In this document: positions 52,719 through 61,353 of the stretch, piece by piece
How positions within the stretch are numbered: position 1 is the stretch's first letter
Layout of the letters: each line of letters starts with the position of its first letter
The notes under the pieces: model-generated
The model's input: the letters and a program-made list of their open reading frames with translations, nothing else
What the model was told of the DNA's origin: nothing
Database searches by the model: none
Position numbers and translations under genes: made by a program
NCBI RefSeq assembly: GCF_002159705.1
Contig: NZ_NFJD01000002.1
Location: forward strand, 62,001-126,000
Direction: 5' to 3'
DNA: 64,000 nt
DNA from: Elusimicrobium sp. An273
Lineage (GTDB): Bacteria > Elusimicrobiota > Elusimicrobia > Elusimicrobiales > Elusimicrobiaceae

Positions 52719-53780
52719 TTATTTCCTTGCCACCGAAACCGGAATTCCCCTCACTTCCGCCGCGCGGCGTTCCAAACTTTCATTTAACGCCACTTGCAGG
52801 GCCGCCATTTCTTTGCGGTAGGTTTCGCCGGCTTGGTTTAATTCATTTTGCATTTGGCTCAGGCGTGCCGCCCGGCGGACGATTTGATCCGCCGCGTCTT
52901 TGTAGCGCTCAAAAATGTCGCGCGTTTTCAGCACCGCTTCTTTGCCGTACAATTTATCAAATTGGTTTTCAATTTGCTGATGCGCCGCAATCAGCCGCGC
53001 CCGCAGCGAAGCCGCTTGGTCATCCGACACCGTAACCACCGGGTCTCCATACGCGGCCACCACGCCGCGGAAGGCTTCATCGGCTTCGTCGCCCACCCGC
53101 GTCAGTTCCTGCTCCATTTCCTGCGGATCGGAAACGGACGAGAGCGCCAGCCAATAATCATCTGCCGCCTTATGCAGCACCGGCTGAGCTTTTTGCGCGC
53201 AGACGCTTCCGTAATCCCGCTCAATGCCTTCCGTTAATCCGTCTACGGCATCCTGCAGGGTTTGGCGGGAAAGGAGGCTCTGCTCCTCATCCGGCAAGGC
53301 CCACGAAGCCGCTTGCTGGTTTTTGGAAAAAGCCGCTATTTTTTGCGAATACAAAGCTGTTGTTTCGTCCAGCTTTGTCGCCAGTTCCTGCGGGGTTTGC
53401 GCCGTCAGCGCGGCGGCCATGGCTTCTTCGCGAAATTGAGCCAACAATTCCCCCGTTTCTTGGGCTGCCCGGCGGGCGTGCGCCTGGCGCACTTCATTTT
53501 GAAGGGCGTTTTTCTGGGCAAAAATTTGAGAAGAAATCCGCAAGTCCGGCATTTGCGGCAAAAATTCTTTTAAAACGTCTGCGTCCACCAGCGGGCCTTG
53601 CACGATAGCTTTCGAGCGTGCTTGCGCCATGGCGCGGTGATGCTGGGCCTTGTTCATATAGCGCTGCAAATTATCGGCCCGGGCCGAGCGGCGTTTGGGG
53701 TGCACTTCGTCTTCCGGCGGAGTGCAGGCAACAAATCCGAAGCAAACCAACAAAGCAATTAGGAAGCGAGATGTTTTCAT
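52719..53780 (-). CDS. Coiled-coil lipoprotein, 353 aa
   Basis: ATG 53780 gives a lipoprotein signal peptide ending FGFVAC with Cys19; a longer frame up to 53915 would read through the promoter and is rejected. The mature part is almost wholly helical, Ala/Gln/Glu-rich, with repeated heptad-like stretches and a second Cys near the middle. Partner of the membrane coiled-coil gene 3 nt downstream. Leaderless-type promoter. Confidence 0.75.
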   Translation of the reverse strand: MKTSRFLIALLVCFGFVACTPPEDEVHPKRRSARADNLQRYMNKAQHHRAMAQARSKAIVQGPLVDADVLKEFLPQMPDLRISSQIFAQKNALQNEVRQAHARRAAQETGELLAQFREEAMAAALTAQTPQELATKLDETTALYSQKIAAFSKNQQAASWALPDEEQSLLSRQTLQDAVDGLTEGIERDYGSVCAQKAQPVLHKAADDYWLALSSVSDPQEMEQELTRVGDEADEAFRGVVAAYGDPVVTVSDDQAASLRARLIAAHQQIENQFDKLYGKEAVLKTRDIFERYKDAADQIVRRAARLSQMQNELNQAGETYRKEMAALQVALNESLERRAAEVRGIPVSVARK

Positions 53781-53786
53781 ATTTTC

Positions 53787-53792
53787 ATTATA
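53787..53792 (-). promoter_or_regulatory. -10 element of the coiled-coil lipoprotein operon, leaderless arrangement
   Basis: TATAAT six nucleotides before the ATG at 53780. Confidence 0.5.
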
Positions 53793-53863
53793 CTTCAAAA
53801 AGGCCCTTTTGTCAGGCCCTTTTCCGAACGCGCGCGTACTGCAAAAACGCTTAAACGCCCGAT

Positions 53864-53890
53864 AAAAAACCCCGCCGAAGCGGGGTTTTA
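53864..53890 (-). terminator. Rho-independent terminator after aspS
   Basis: Leftward CCCCGCTTCGGCGGGG followed by TTTTTTA. Confidence 0.88.
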
Positions 53891-53895
53891 AAACT

Positions 53896-55644
53896 TTATT
53901 CTTTGCTGATTTCAATGCCCAGTTCTTTCAGCTGGATGTCATCTACCACATTGGGCGAATCCGTCAGCGGGCAGACGGCCTGAGCCGTCTTAGGGAAGGC
54001 AATGACCTCGCGGATGGACTCTTCGCCGGCCAGCAGGGCGGTAATGCGGTCTAACCCCAGGCCGATCCCTCCGTGAGGAGGCGCCCCCGCTTCCAGCGCG
54101 TTTAACAGCATGCCGAAACGGCGGGCGGATTCTTCTTTGGAGTGTTTCATCAAGGCCAAAATCCGTTCCTGCACTTCGCGGCGGCAGTTGCGCACCGAAC
54201 CGGAGGCCAGCTCGTTGCCGTTTAACACCAAGTCAAACTGATAGGAGCGGACGGAGCCGGGATCCTTTTCCAAGTTGGGCAGGTCTTCTTCCACCGGGGC
54301 CGTAAAGGGGTTGTGTGCGGCGTCCCAGCGGTCTTCTTCCGGGATATATTCCAACAGCGGGAAGTTGGTAATCCACGCAAAAGCCCATTCGCTTTGGCGG
54401 GGCAATTCTTTAACCAATTCTTTGCGCAGCGCGCCCATAAACGTTTGGCAGGTGTGCAGGTTGGCGTCGCTTCCTACCAAAATAATATCGCCGTCCAGCG
54501 CACTCACGGCTTCTTTTAAAGCGCTCATTTCCTGCGGCGTAAAGAACTTGGCAGAAGGGCCTTCCAGCGCGCCGTCTTTTACTTTCAGCCACACCAATCC
54601 TTTCGCGCCGTTCTTTTTGGCCAGTTCCGTCAGTTTATCCAAATGTCCGCGCGAATAGGCGGCGCCTTTTTCGCCGCGCAGCGCACGGATGGCTCCGCCG
54701 GCAGCCAAGACTTCTTTAAACACTTTAAACCCGGTGTTCTTGAAAACGTCGTTGACGTTTTTCATTTCCAGGCTGTAGCGCAAATCCGGCTTGTCCGAGC
54801 CGTATTTTTCCATAGCGTCATGGTAAGAAAGCTTGGGGAACGGAACGGAAATGTCTTTGCCGGCCGTTTTAAAAATTTCTTTCATCAGCCCTTCCACCAC
54901 CTCGTGGATATCGTCAATCGTTACGAACGACATTTCCATATCAATCTGCGTATGTTCGGGCTGGCGGTCGGCGCGGAGGTCTTCGTCGCGGAAGCAGCGC
55001 GCCAGCTGGAAGTAGCGGTCAATGCCGCTGGCCATCAGCGTTTGCTTGAACATTTGCGGGCTTTGCGGCAAGGCGTAAAATTCGCCGTGGTGCACGCGGG
55101 AAGGAACCAAATAGTCGCGTGCGCCTTCCGGGGTGGAGCGCGTCAAAATAGGGGTTTCCACTTCCAGAAATCCTTGCCCGTCCAGATAGCGGCGGGCGGC
55201 CTGCATAATGCGGTGGCGCAGCAGTAAATTGGCATACATGTGCGGGTTGCGCAAGTCCAGGTACCGGTATTTTAAACGGATTTCTTCGGCTACCGAGAGG
55301 GATTTGTCCACGTCAAACGGGAGCGGAATGGAGGTGTTTAACACTTTAAATTCTTCCGCCACCACTTCAATTTCGCCGGTTTTCATATTTTTGTTTACGG
55401 CGCCTTCAATGCGGCGGTTTACGGTGCCCGTTACTTCCACCACGTATTCATTGCGCACGGCGGAAGCTTCGGCAAAGAACGGCTTAGACGGCTCTACCAC
55501 CACTTGGCAGATGCCGCTTCTGTCCCGCACGTCGATAAACAGCACGCCCCCGTGGTTGCGGTAACTGTTTACCCATCCGCACAGGGTTTGTTTGGTGCCC
55601 AGCAGGGAAGCGGTAATGTCCCCGCAATAGTTTGTTCGTTTCAT
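53896..55644 (-). CDS. aspS: Aspartyl-tRNA synthetase
   Basis: 582 residues, bacterial type. OB-fold anticodon domain (LCGWVNSYRNHGGVLFIDVRD), class II motif 2 (FQLARCFRDEDLRADRQPEHTQ in parts), the bacterial GAD insertion (about 290-420) and motif 3 GIGLGLDRITALL. With asnS present at 59916, whether this enzyme is Asp-specific or non-discriminating depends on GatCAB, not seen here. Overlaps hisS by 4 nt. Confidence 0.97.
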   Translation of the reverse strand: MKRTNYCGDITASLLGTKQTLCGWVNSYRNHGGVLFIDVRDRSGICQVVVEPSKPFFAEASAVRNEYVVEVTGTVNRRIEGAVNKNMKTGEIEVVAEEFKVLNTSIPLPFDVDKSLSVAEEIRLKYRYLDLRNPHMYANLLLRHRIMQAARRYLDGQGFLEVETPILTRSTPEGARDYLVPSRVHHGEFYALPQSPQMFKQTLMASGIDRYFQLARCFRDEDLRADRQPEHTQIDMEMSFVTIDDIHEVVEGLMKEIFKTAGKDISVPFPKLSYHDAMEKYGSDKPDLRYSLEMKNVNDVFKNTGFKVFKEVLAAGGAIRALRGEKGAAYSRGHLDKLTELAKKNGAKGLVWLKVKDGALEGPSAKFFTPQEMSALKEAVSALDGDIILVGSDANLHTCQTFMGALRKELVKELPRQSEWAFAWITNFPLLEYIPEEDRWDAAHNPFTAPVEEDLPNLEKDPGSVRSYQFDLVLNGNELASGSVRNCRREVQERILALMKHSKEESARRFGMLLNALEAGAPPHGGIGLGLDRITALLAGEESIREVIAFPKTAQAVCPLTDSPNVVDDIQLKELGIEISKE

Positions 55645-56870
55645 ACCAGTTTTTTTACCTCATCAGTTAAAGCTTCAAATGGAATTTGTTTTTGTTCGCC
55701 CGTCGTTAAATCCTTGAGCGTAACCGCCTGTTTGGCCAGTTCGTCTTCGCCCAAAATAAGCGCGTACGACGCGCCGCAGCGGTCGGATTGTTTCATTTGG
55801 CCTTTGACGTTTTTGTCAAACAAGCCCCCTTCCGTGCGGATGCCCGCGTGGCGAAGGGTTTGCATCAGGTTAAAGGCCGTTTCGTTGCAGGTTTTGTCCA
55901 GCGAAACCACATATACGCTTTTTTGTTTGGCGGGCACGGTTTCGCCGCGGGCCATAATCACGCGTTCGGCACCCATCGCCCAGCCGATGGCCGGCGTGGC
56001 GGGGCCGCCCATGTGTTTCACCAAAGTATCGTAGCGCCCCCCCGCCGCAATGGCGTTTTGAGAGGCATCCCCCGCCTGAAATTCAAATACCGTGCGGGAA
56101 TAATAATCCAGCCCGCGCACGAGCATGGGGTCTACTTCAAAATCAATTTTCCCTTTCAGCAGGGCTTGCACTTCGTCAAAATGCGCCTGACATTCGGGGC
56201 AAAGCTTCATCGTAGGCACGCGGCCCGCAAAACGGGAGCCGTCTATCTTGCAGTCCAACACGCGCAAGGGGTTTTTCTCCAAGCGGGTTTGGCAATTTTC
56301 GCAAAGGGTATCTTTTTCGGCGGAGAGGAAATCAATTAATTCCTGGCGGTAGAGCGGGCGGCATTTGTCACAGCCCAAGCTGTTAATTTTGACCTTATAA
56401 TTTTTGGCGCCGAATTTGGCCACAATGTCTTTTAACATCAAAATCACTTCGGCATCCGCCGCCGGAGCCGAGTTGCCTATATACTCCGCCCCGATTTGTT
56501 CAAACTCGCGGTAGCGGCCCGCCTGCGGGCGTTCGGCGCGGAACATATTGCCGATGTAATAAAACTTCTGAACCGGCGCGTTTTGCGTGAAATTATTTTC
56601 CAGATAGGCACGCACCACGCCGGGGGTGCCTTCGGGGCGGATGGCCAATTGGCGGTGCCCCGCATCTTCAAAGGCGTACATCTCTTTTTGGACGATATCG
56701 GTAGTTTCGCCGGTGGATTTAATAAACAGCTCTTTAAGTTCCACGGTGGGCAGGCGCAATTCGCCAAACCCATAGAGGGAAAATACGCCGCGGGCGCAAT
56801 TTTCCAATTCGGTAAAATTTTTGGATTGGGGTTCAAAAATATCTCTGAACCCGCGTACTAGTTTAGACAT
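55641..56870 (-). CDS. hisS: Histidyl-tRNA synthetase
   Basis: 409 residues. RGFRDIFEPQSKNF start, motif 2 region IGNMFRAERPQAGRYREFEQIGAEYIG, HisA box LVRGLDYYSRTVFEF, and the GGRYDTLVKHMGG loop. It contains a CDKC...CENC...CPEC set (about 160-225) seen in some bacterial HisRS. Leaderless-type promoter; the hisS-aspS order is common. Confidence 0.97.
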   Translation of the reverse strand: MSKLVRGFRDIFEPQSKNFTELENCARGVFSLYGFGELRLPTVELKELFIKSTGETTDIVQKEMYAFEDAGHRQLAIRPEGTPGVVRAYLENNFTQNAPVQKFYYIGNMFRAERPQAGRYREFEQIGAEYIGNSAPAADAEVILMLKDIVAKFGAKNYKVKINSLGCDKCRPLYRQELIDFLSAEKDTLCENCQTRLEKNPLRVLDCKIDGSRFAGRVPTMKLCPECQAHFDEVQALLKGKIDFEVDPMLVRGLDYYSRTVFEFQAGDASQNAIAAGGRYDTLVKHMGGPATPAIGWAMGAERVIMARGETVPAKQKSVYVVSLDKTCNETAFNLMQTLRHAGIRTEGGLFDKNVKGQMKQSDRCGASYALILGEDELAKQAVTLKDLTTGEQKQIPFEALTDEVKKLV

Positions 56871-56877
56871 ATAGTTA

Positions 56878-56883
56878 ATTTTA
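56878..56883 (-). promoter_or_regulatory. hisS -10 element, leaderless arrangement
   Basis: TAAAAT seven nucleotides before the hisS ATG; no Shine-Dalgarno. Confidence 0.5.
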
Positions 56884-56908
56884 GCATTTTATGTTTCTGC
56901 GGGATAGT

Positions 56909-56936
56909 CATAAAAAGGCCTCCTTGCGGAGGCCTG
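56909..56936 (-). terminator. Rho-independent terminator after the 56943 gene
   Basis: Leftward AGGCCTCC-GCAA-GGAGGCCT then TTTTTA. Confidence 0.88.
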
Positions 56937-56942
56937 TGAAAA

Positions 56943-59006
56943 TTATTTTTCTTGTTCTTGGCAATACTGGGTAAGCTCGTAGTTCTTATAGAGTTGGCTG
57001 TAATTTTGTTTGACAAGCCGCTCTTTTTTGGAAAGCACGCGCCCGCCCTTTTCTTTCTTGCTGATTTGCTGAAGAACTTCTTTGTTTTCTTGCGCGTAGC
57101 GGGAAAGATCGTCCTTTGTTACCACCATATAGAAACCGCATTTTTCCTGCTTTTTGGCGCGGGCTTCTTCCTGCTGTTTCGTTTCCCGGAACTGGGCTTG
57201 AATCTGCTCTTGCTGCGCCTTTTTGGCGGCGGCTTCCTGCGCGGCATAGCGGCGGACGTCTTTAATCGTAAGTCCTAAATTCTTTAAATTTTCCCGCGCC
57301 TGCACGACATCCTGCGGCATATGCAGGAAGTAGAAATCTTCATAGCGGGCCAAGCTGGCATCATCCGTGGCGTGATACTGGGCAAAGGCCCGGTAAGCGC
57401 ACAGGGAATTTTTATGTACGTGGCGGCTTTGCGAAAATGAATAATACTCGCCTTCTTCCAGTTCTTTGCCGCAAATATAGCATTTTTTAACCGGTTTCTT
57501 TACTTCGGCAACCGGAGGCACGGCACCGGCTTTGGCCACGCCAGCTGGCGAGCCTTCTTCCACCGCTTGAGGAGCGCGTTTTGCAAAAGACTTAGGCTGC
57601 AACTGCGGAGGCGTCGGCGTTTTGACCGGTATTTTTTGTACAAAACCGGTGCTGGGAGTCAAGCCGCCGCTTAAAGGGGCCGGGCGAGCCGCCGTACGCT
57701 GGGCAACAGGTTGATTCAGCACAGAAGGAGCTTTTTCCGCCGTGCTAGACTCTTCCGCCGCAGCCACCGTTCTTTCTGTTGTGGCAACCGGTACGGCAAC
57801 CGCAACAGGGGTTTCTGCACTGGCCGATTGGTTAAAACCCTGCCGGGTAACCGGTTTACCGGGGATTTCCGGCAACGTCGTGGTAGACGGGGTTGCCATT
57901 TCTTTCAACGCGGCTAACGCAGGCGATACGGGCGGTTGCTCTTTCCAAGTTTTTAACAAGGATTGAATCCGGTTCCGAACTTCCTGCTCTTCCTTGCTGT
58001 GCTTAAGCGGAACGCAAACTTCCTTCTTGGCACGCTGGTTGTGATACCAACAAACCAACGTGGCTAAGCGAAGGCCGTCTTCCGAGCTGGGACGAACAAC
58101 GCCTTGTCCACCAATAATGGAAGGATGCATAATAGAACTTTTGTCGTTAATATGCACTAATCCAAACAAGTGTCCCACTTCGTGGGTAACGACGTATTGA
58201 TGATAATCCGCCCAAGGGCCTTTGCTTTTCCATTCCGCAACCGGAATTTTAGAAAGCATATTAAAGAAGCGTTTGGAATCGTCACTTAAATAGGAATCCC
58301 AGTCCTTCCCGATAGAACTGGGAGAGGAAAAATAACTTTCCCCCGCCAGTTGGGCACTGGCAGCTTTTTTGTATTCTTTGGCGGCGATGGCTTGTTCTTC
58401 TTCCGATTTATTTAACGAATTTAACCACCCCATCCATTCTTCTTCCATAAAAAATTGGATTTGCCCAAATCCGTTACCGTCATCCGTAAAATACGGAATA
58501 GCACGGCCGCGGACAGAATCGGAACCAATCTTACCCGTAGTGATTTCCAAAGTAAGGTTTAAAGCTTTGGGATTATAGTGAACGTTGCGGGCCATACGGG
58601 CCTTATAGATATCTTTTAACGTAAACTTAAGTTCCGGCAGATAGTATTTTTCGGGCAGCCACGCATTGGCTTTATCCCGCCAATCTTTCCAAGCCTGTTC
58701 CAGATATGGGGCAATTTCTGTTACACCCCGCCAATAACTGGGGTTGTTCTCCAAATATCCGGTCAGTTCATTCGCGGTGGCCAGTCTGGGGATATTAACA
58801 GAAGCCCAAACAACCACTTCTTTTTTCTGCTTGGGGAATATGATATTGGAAAGAAAAAATTCATAATTTCTGATTTTTTGCAAACGCAATACGGACGAAT
58901 TCCCGGCAGAAAGCTGCTCGTGAGAGGAGTCGTCCCACACGGCAGATCCCCACGAAAAACCCGTGGAAACAAATAACACAAACAGAATAGATAATAAACG
59001 TTTCAT
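56943..59006 (-). CDS. Secreted metzincin zinc metalloprotease with C-terminal Cys/His module
   Basis: 687 residues, ATG preceded by AAGGAG at 6 nt. Signal peptide to about 22. Catalytic site HEVGHLFGLVH (H275, E276, H279, H285) and the Met-turn SIMHP (Met293) make it a textbook metzincin of the matrixin/M10-like type. Then a Pro/Thr/Ala linker (about 370-490) and a Cys/His module with CYIC (509-512) and HVHKNSLC (529-536), followed by a Lys/Gln coiled tail. Same plan as the 9190 protein, with a longer linker and tail. Propeptide or Cys switch not evident. Substrate unknown. Confidence 0.82.
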   Translation of the reverse strand: MKRLLSILFVLFVSTGFSWGSAVWDDSSHEQLSAGNSSVLRLQKIRNYEFFLSNIIFPKQKKEVVVWASVNIPRLATANELTGYLENNPSYWRGVTEIAPYLEQAWKDWRDKANAWLPEKYYLPELKFTLKDIYKARMARNVHYNPKALNLTLEITTGKIGSDSVRGRAIPYFTDDGNGFGQIQFFMEEEWMGWLNSLNKSEEEQAIAAKEYKKAASAQLAGESYFSSPSSIGKDWDSYLSDDSKRFFNMLSKIPVAEWKSKGPWADYHQYVVTHEVGHLFGLVHINDKSSIMHPSIIGGQGVVRPSSEDGLRLATLVCWYHNQRAKKEVCVPLKHSKEEQEVRNRIQSLLKTWKEQPPVSPALAALKEMATPSTTTLPEIPGKPVTRQGFNQSASAETPVAVAVPVATTERTVAAAEESSTAEKAPSVLNQPVAQRTAARPAPLSGGLTPSTGFVQKIPVKTPTPPQLQPKSFAKRAPQAVEEGSPAGVAKAGAVPPVAEVKKPVKKCYICGKELEEGEYYSFSQSRHVHKNSLCAYRAFAQYHATDDASLARYEDFYFLHMPQDVVQARENLKNLGLTIKDVRRYAAQEAAAKKAQQEQIQAQFRETKQQEEARAKKQEKCGFYMVVTKDDLSRYAQENKEVLQQISKKEKGGRVLSKKERLVKQNYSQLYKNYELTQYCQEQEK

Positions 59007-59161
59007 ATGTTCTCCTTGTAGGAGTCTTTTTTAAAAGTATAATTTTAAAAAACAGATTTTCAATGTATACTTTAGCAAAAAATACGCTACAAAACGAGGG
59101 CCTTTAGTCCTACATCCACATAGGCCTGGAAATGGAGATATATGCCGGCTGGATGATTCTC

Positions 59162-59560
59162 TAAAACAAGAAAACCGCGTCTAAACGTGGTTTTTAGCTA
59201 AATGGTGGACGTGATCGGGACCCGCCCGACGACCTCCTCCGCTCACTTCGGAAGCGGCTGCGCCTCGTTAGTTTATCCCCTAAAACAAGAAAACCGCGTC
59301 TAAACGTGGTTTTTAGCTAAATGGTGGACGTGATCGGGACCCGCCCGACGACCTCCTCCGCTCACTTCGGAAGCGAAACGCGCCTCGTTAGTTTATCCCC
59401 TAAAACAAGAAAACCACGCCTAAGCGTGGTTTTAGCTAAATGGTGGACGTGATCGGGATCGAACCGACGACCTCCTCCGCTCACGTCGGAAGCGAAACGC
59501 GCCTCGTTCGTTTCTTTGTCCGTAAACAAGAAAACCACGCCTAAGCGTGGTTTTAGCTAA
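59162..59560 (-). repeat. Tandem array of tRNA-Ala 3'-half plus terminator units
   Basis: Three head-to-tail units of 119, 120 and 122 bp (59162-59280, 59281-59400, 59401-59522) downstream of the intact tRNA; the tRNA's own terminator starts a fourth (59523). Each holds the acceptor 3' strand with CCA, the T-arm region and a CCACG-type terminator hairpin. Unit 3 matches the real tRNA for 37 nt without change (59441-59477 against 59562-59598). Units 1 and 2 differ from each other in only a few bases and share an altered T-arm. The 5' half of the tRNA is missing in all three, replaced by about 40 nt with a CGCTTCCGA-type hairpin. Confidence 0.85.
59523..59556 (-). terminator. Terminator of the tRNA-Ala gene
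   Basis: AAAACCACGC-CTAA-GCGTGGTTTT hairpin about 6 nt past the CCA end; near-copies recur in each repeat unit downstream. Confidence 0.75.
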
Positions 59561-59561
59561 A

Positions 59562-59637
59562 TGGTGGACGTGATCGGGATCGAACCGACGACCTCCTCGT
59601 TGCGAACGAGGCGCTCTCCCAGCTGAGCTACACGCCC
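59562..59637 (-). tRNA. tRNA-Ala (anticodon CGC)
   Basis: 76 nt. Acceptor GGGCGTG pairs with CACGTCC and contains the G3-U70 wobble that defines alanine tRNAs. D-arm GCTC...GAGC, anticodon stem CCTCG/CGAGG with loop TTCGCAA (anticodon CGC, codon GCG), T-arm GTCGG-TTCGATC-CCGAT, discriminator A and an encoded CCA. All stems pair. Confidence 0.95.
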
Positions 59638-59681
59638 GAAAAATCGTTTTCGTAAGGACTGGGCCTTCTTGCAACATATTT

Positions 59682-59687
59682 ATTATA
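59682..59687 (-). promoter_or_regulatory. -10 element of tRNA-Ala
   Basis: TGCTATAAT, an extended -10, about 45 nt before the tRNA 5' end. Confidence 0.55.
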
Positions 59688-59915
59688 GCATATCCGAATT
59701 TAAAAAGAAAAATAATTTTATTTTTTCACGTCGTACAAAGTAGTCCTGCGCCACACGGCGCCAATGCGGAAAAGGTCTTGCACTTCTTTTCCGTGCCGCT
59801 TTCCTGCGCGCCTGAGGCGTGCCCCTTTTGCGCGGGCGCACACGGCAAAGTGATTTTATTTTCTTGTCTCAAAAAGCTACAATATACATATACTTTTTAT
59901 TTTGTAGAGGAAATT

Positions 59916-61214
59916 ATGTCTAGCAAATATCGCGTCAAAGACGTGGGCCAGTACTTGGGCCAAGAAATTACCTTAAAGGGCTGGCTGTACAACAAACGCT
60001 CCAGCGGCAAGCTGCATTTCCTGCAGCTGCGCGACGGAAGCGGCATCATCCAATGCGTGATGTTTAAAGGAGACGTTTCTCCGGAACAGTTTGAACTGGG
60101 CGATAAAGTAACCCAAGAATCTTCCATTATCGTAACCGGTACCGTGCGGGAAGACAAACGCTCCCCCTTGGGCTATGAGCTGGGCGTAAAGAATTTAGAA
60201 GTGCTGCAAATGGCCAAAGACTACCCGATTTCCCCCAAAGAACACGGGCCCGAATTTTTGATGAATTACCGCCATTTGTGGCTGAGATCGGCCAAGCAGA
60301 CCGCTATTTTGCGCATCCGCGACGAAATTATTTTTGCCATTCGCGAATACTTGCATAAAAACGGCTTTGTATTGGCGGACTCCCCCATTTTAACCCCCGC
60401 CGCGTGTGAAGGCACCAGCACGCTGTTCGAAACCGATTATTTCGGCGAAAAGGCATTTCTCTCTCAAAGCGGGCAGCTGTATGCCGAGGCCTCTGCCATG
60501 GCGCTGGGCCGCACGTATTGTTTCGGCCCCACTTTCCGCGCCGAAAAAAGCAAAACCCGCCGCCATTTAACGGAGTTCTGGATGGTGGAACCCGAAGTGG
60601 CCTATAACGATTTGGACGATAATATGGATTTGGCGGAAGACTTTATTAAATACATCATCCGCCAAGTGCTTACCAACCGGGCGGCCGACTTGAAAACTTT
60701 GGAGCGTGATACGTCCAAACTGCAAGCCACGGTGGAAAAGAAATTCCCCCGTATTGATTATACGGACGCCATTGAAATTTTGCATAAAAAAGGCAATAAC
60801 ACCCCCTGGGGCGGCGATATCGGCGGCGACGAAGAAACCCTGCTGGGCGAAGATTACGACACCCCGATTATGATTCACCGCTACCCGGCCGCCATTAAGG
60901 CTTTCTATATGAAACGCGACCCCAAAAACCCCAAAGTGGTCTTGGCGGTGGACGTGATTGGCCCGGAAGGTGCCGGAGAAATTATCGGCGGCAGCGAAAG
61001 AGAGGCCGATTACGACGCCTTGCTCGCCCGTTTGAAAGAACAGGGCTTAGACCCCAAAGGCTACGAGTGGTACCTGGATTTGCGCCGCTACGGCAGCGTG
61101 CCCCACTCCGGGTTTGGTATGGGCATTGAACGCATGGTGCGCTGGATTTGCGGTTTGCAGCACGTGCGTGAAACCATTCCGTTCCCGCGCATGATGGACA
61201 AAATCCATCCGTAA
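59916..61214 (+). CDS. asnS: Asparaginyl-tRNA synthetase
   Basis: 432 residues from ATG 59916 (AGAGGAAATT in front); a frame opening at 59778 is upstream noise. OB fold ([21 protein letters not shown]), class II motif 2 [21 protein letters not shown] and motif 3 [16 protein letters not shown]; the MVEPE and LTEFWM residues separate it from AspRS. Its presence means direct Asn-tRNA charging. 278 nt upstream hold a TATACT at 59888-59893 and otherwise nothing I can support. Confidence 0.95.
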   Translation: MSSKYRVKDVGQYLGQEITLKGWLYNKRSSGKLHFLQLRDGSGIIQCVMFKGDVSPEQFELGDKVTQESSIIVTGTVREDKRSPLGYELGVKNLEVLQMAKDYPISPKEHGPEFLMNYRHLWLRSAKQTAILRIRDEIIFAIREYLHKNGFVLADSPILTPAACEGTSTLFETDYFGEKAFLSQSGQLYAEASAMALGRTYCFGPTFRAEKSKTRRHLTEFWMVEPEVAYNDLDDNMDLAEDFIKYIIRQVLTNRAADLKTLERDTSKLQATVEKKFPRIDYTDAIEILHKKGNNTPWGGDIGGDEETLLGEDYDTPIMIHRYPAAIKAFYMKRDPKNPKVVLAVDVIGPEGAGEIIGGSEREADYDALLARLKEQGLDPKGYEWYLDLRRYGSVPHSGFGMGIERMVRWICGLQHVRETIPFPRMMDKIHP

Positions 61215-61231
61215 TTCATACAACAGCATTT

Positions 61232-61262
61232 AAAAACCCCGTGGCAGCCCACGGGGTTTTTT
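61232..61262 (+). terminator. Rho-independent terminator after asnS
   Basis: AAAAACCCCGTGG/CCACGGGGTTTTTT. Confidence 0.9.
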
Positions 61263-61300
61263 ATATTCTAAAAATCCTTTTGTAATTCCTTCTTGCCCAC

Positions 61301-61334
61301 AAAAAACCGGCCCCGCCTGAACTGGCGGAGCCGG
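61301..61334 (-). terminator. Rho-independent terminator after the large ankyrin gene
   Basis: Leftward CCGGCTCCGCC/GGCGGGGCCGG stem then TTTTTTG. Confidence 0.88.
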
Positions 61335-61353
61335 TTAACAAAGGGGCACTTCG

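Noticed and set aside
53781-53915. Upstream extension of the coiled-coil lipoprotein
   Set aside because: It would place the promoter inside the gene and hide a perfect lipoprotein signal peptide that starts at 53780.
59162-59522. CRISPR array
   Set aside because: Repeats are about 120 bp, contiguous, without spacers, and derive from the adjacent tRNA.
59432-59677. 81-codon open frame over the tRNA array
   Set aside because: The translation ([20 protein letters not shown]) is the well-known artefact of translating tRNA sequence; the region is a tRNA gene and its repeats.
47179-59739. Shared 14-mer ACGTCGTACAAAGT in the RNA gene and upstream of asnS
   Set aside because: A few such matches are expected by chance in 64 kb, and the flanks do not match.
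61215-61353. Possible small RNA between asnS and the ankyrin gene
   Set aside because: The 139 nt are filled by two opposite terminators; no promoter or further structure is visible.
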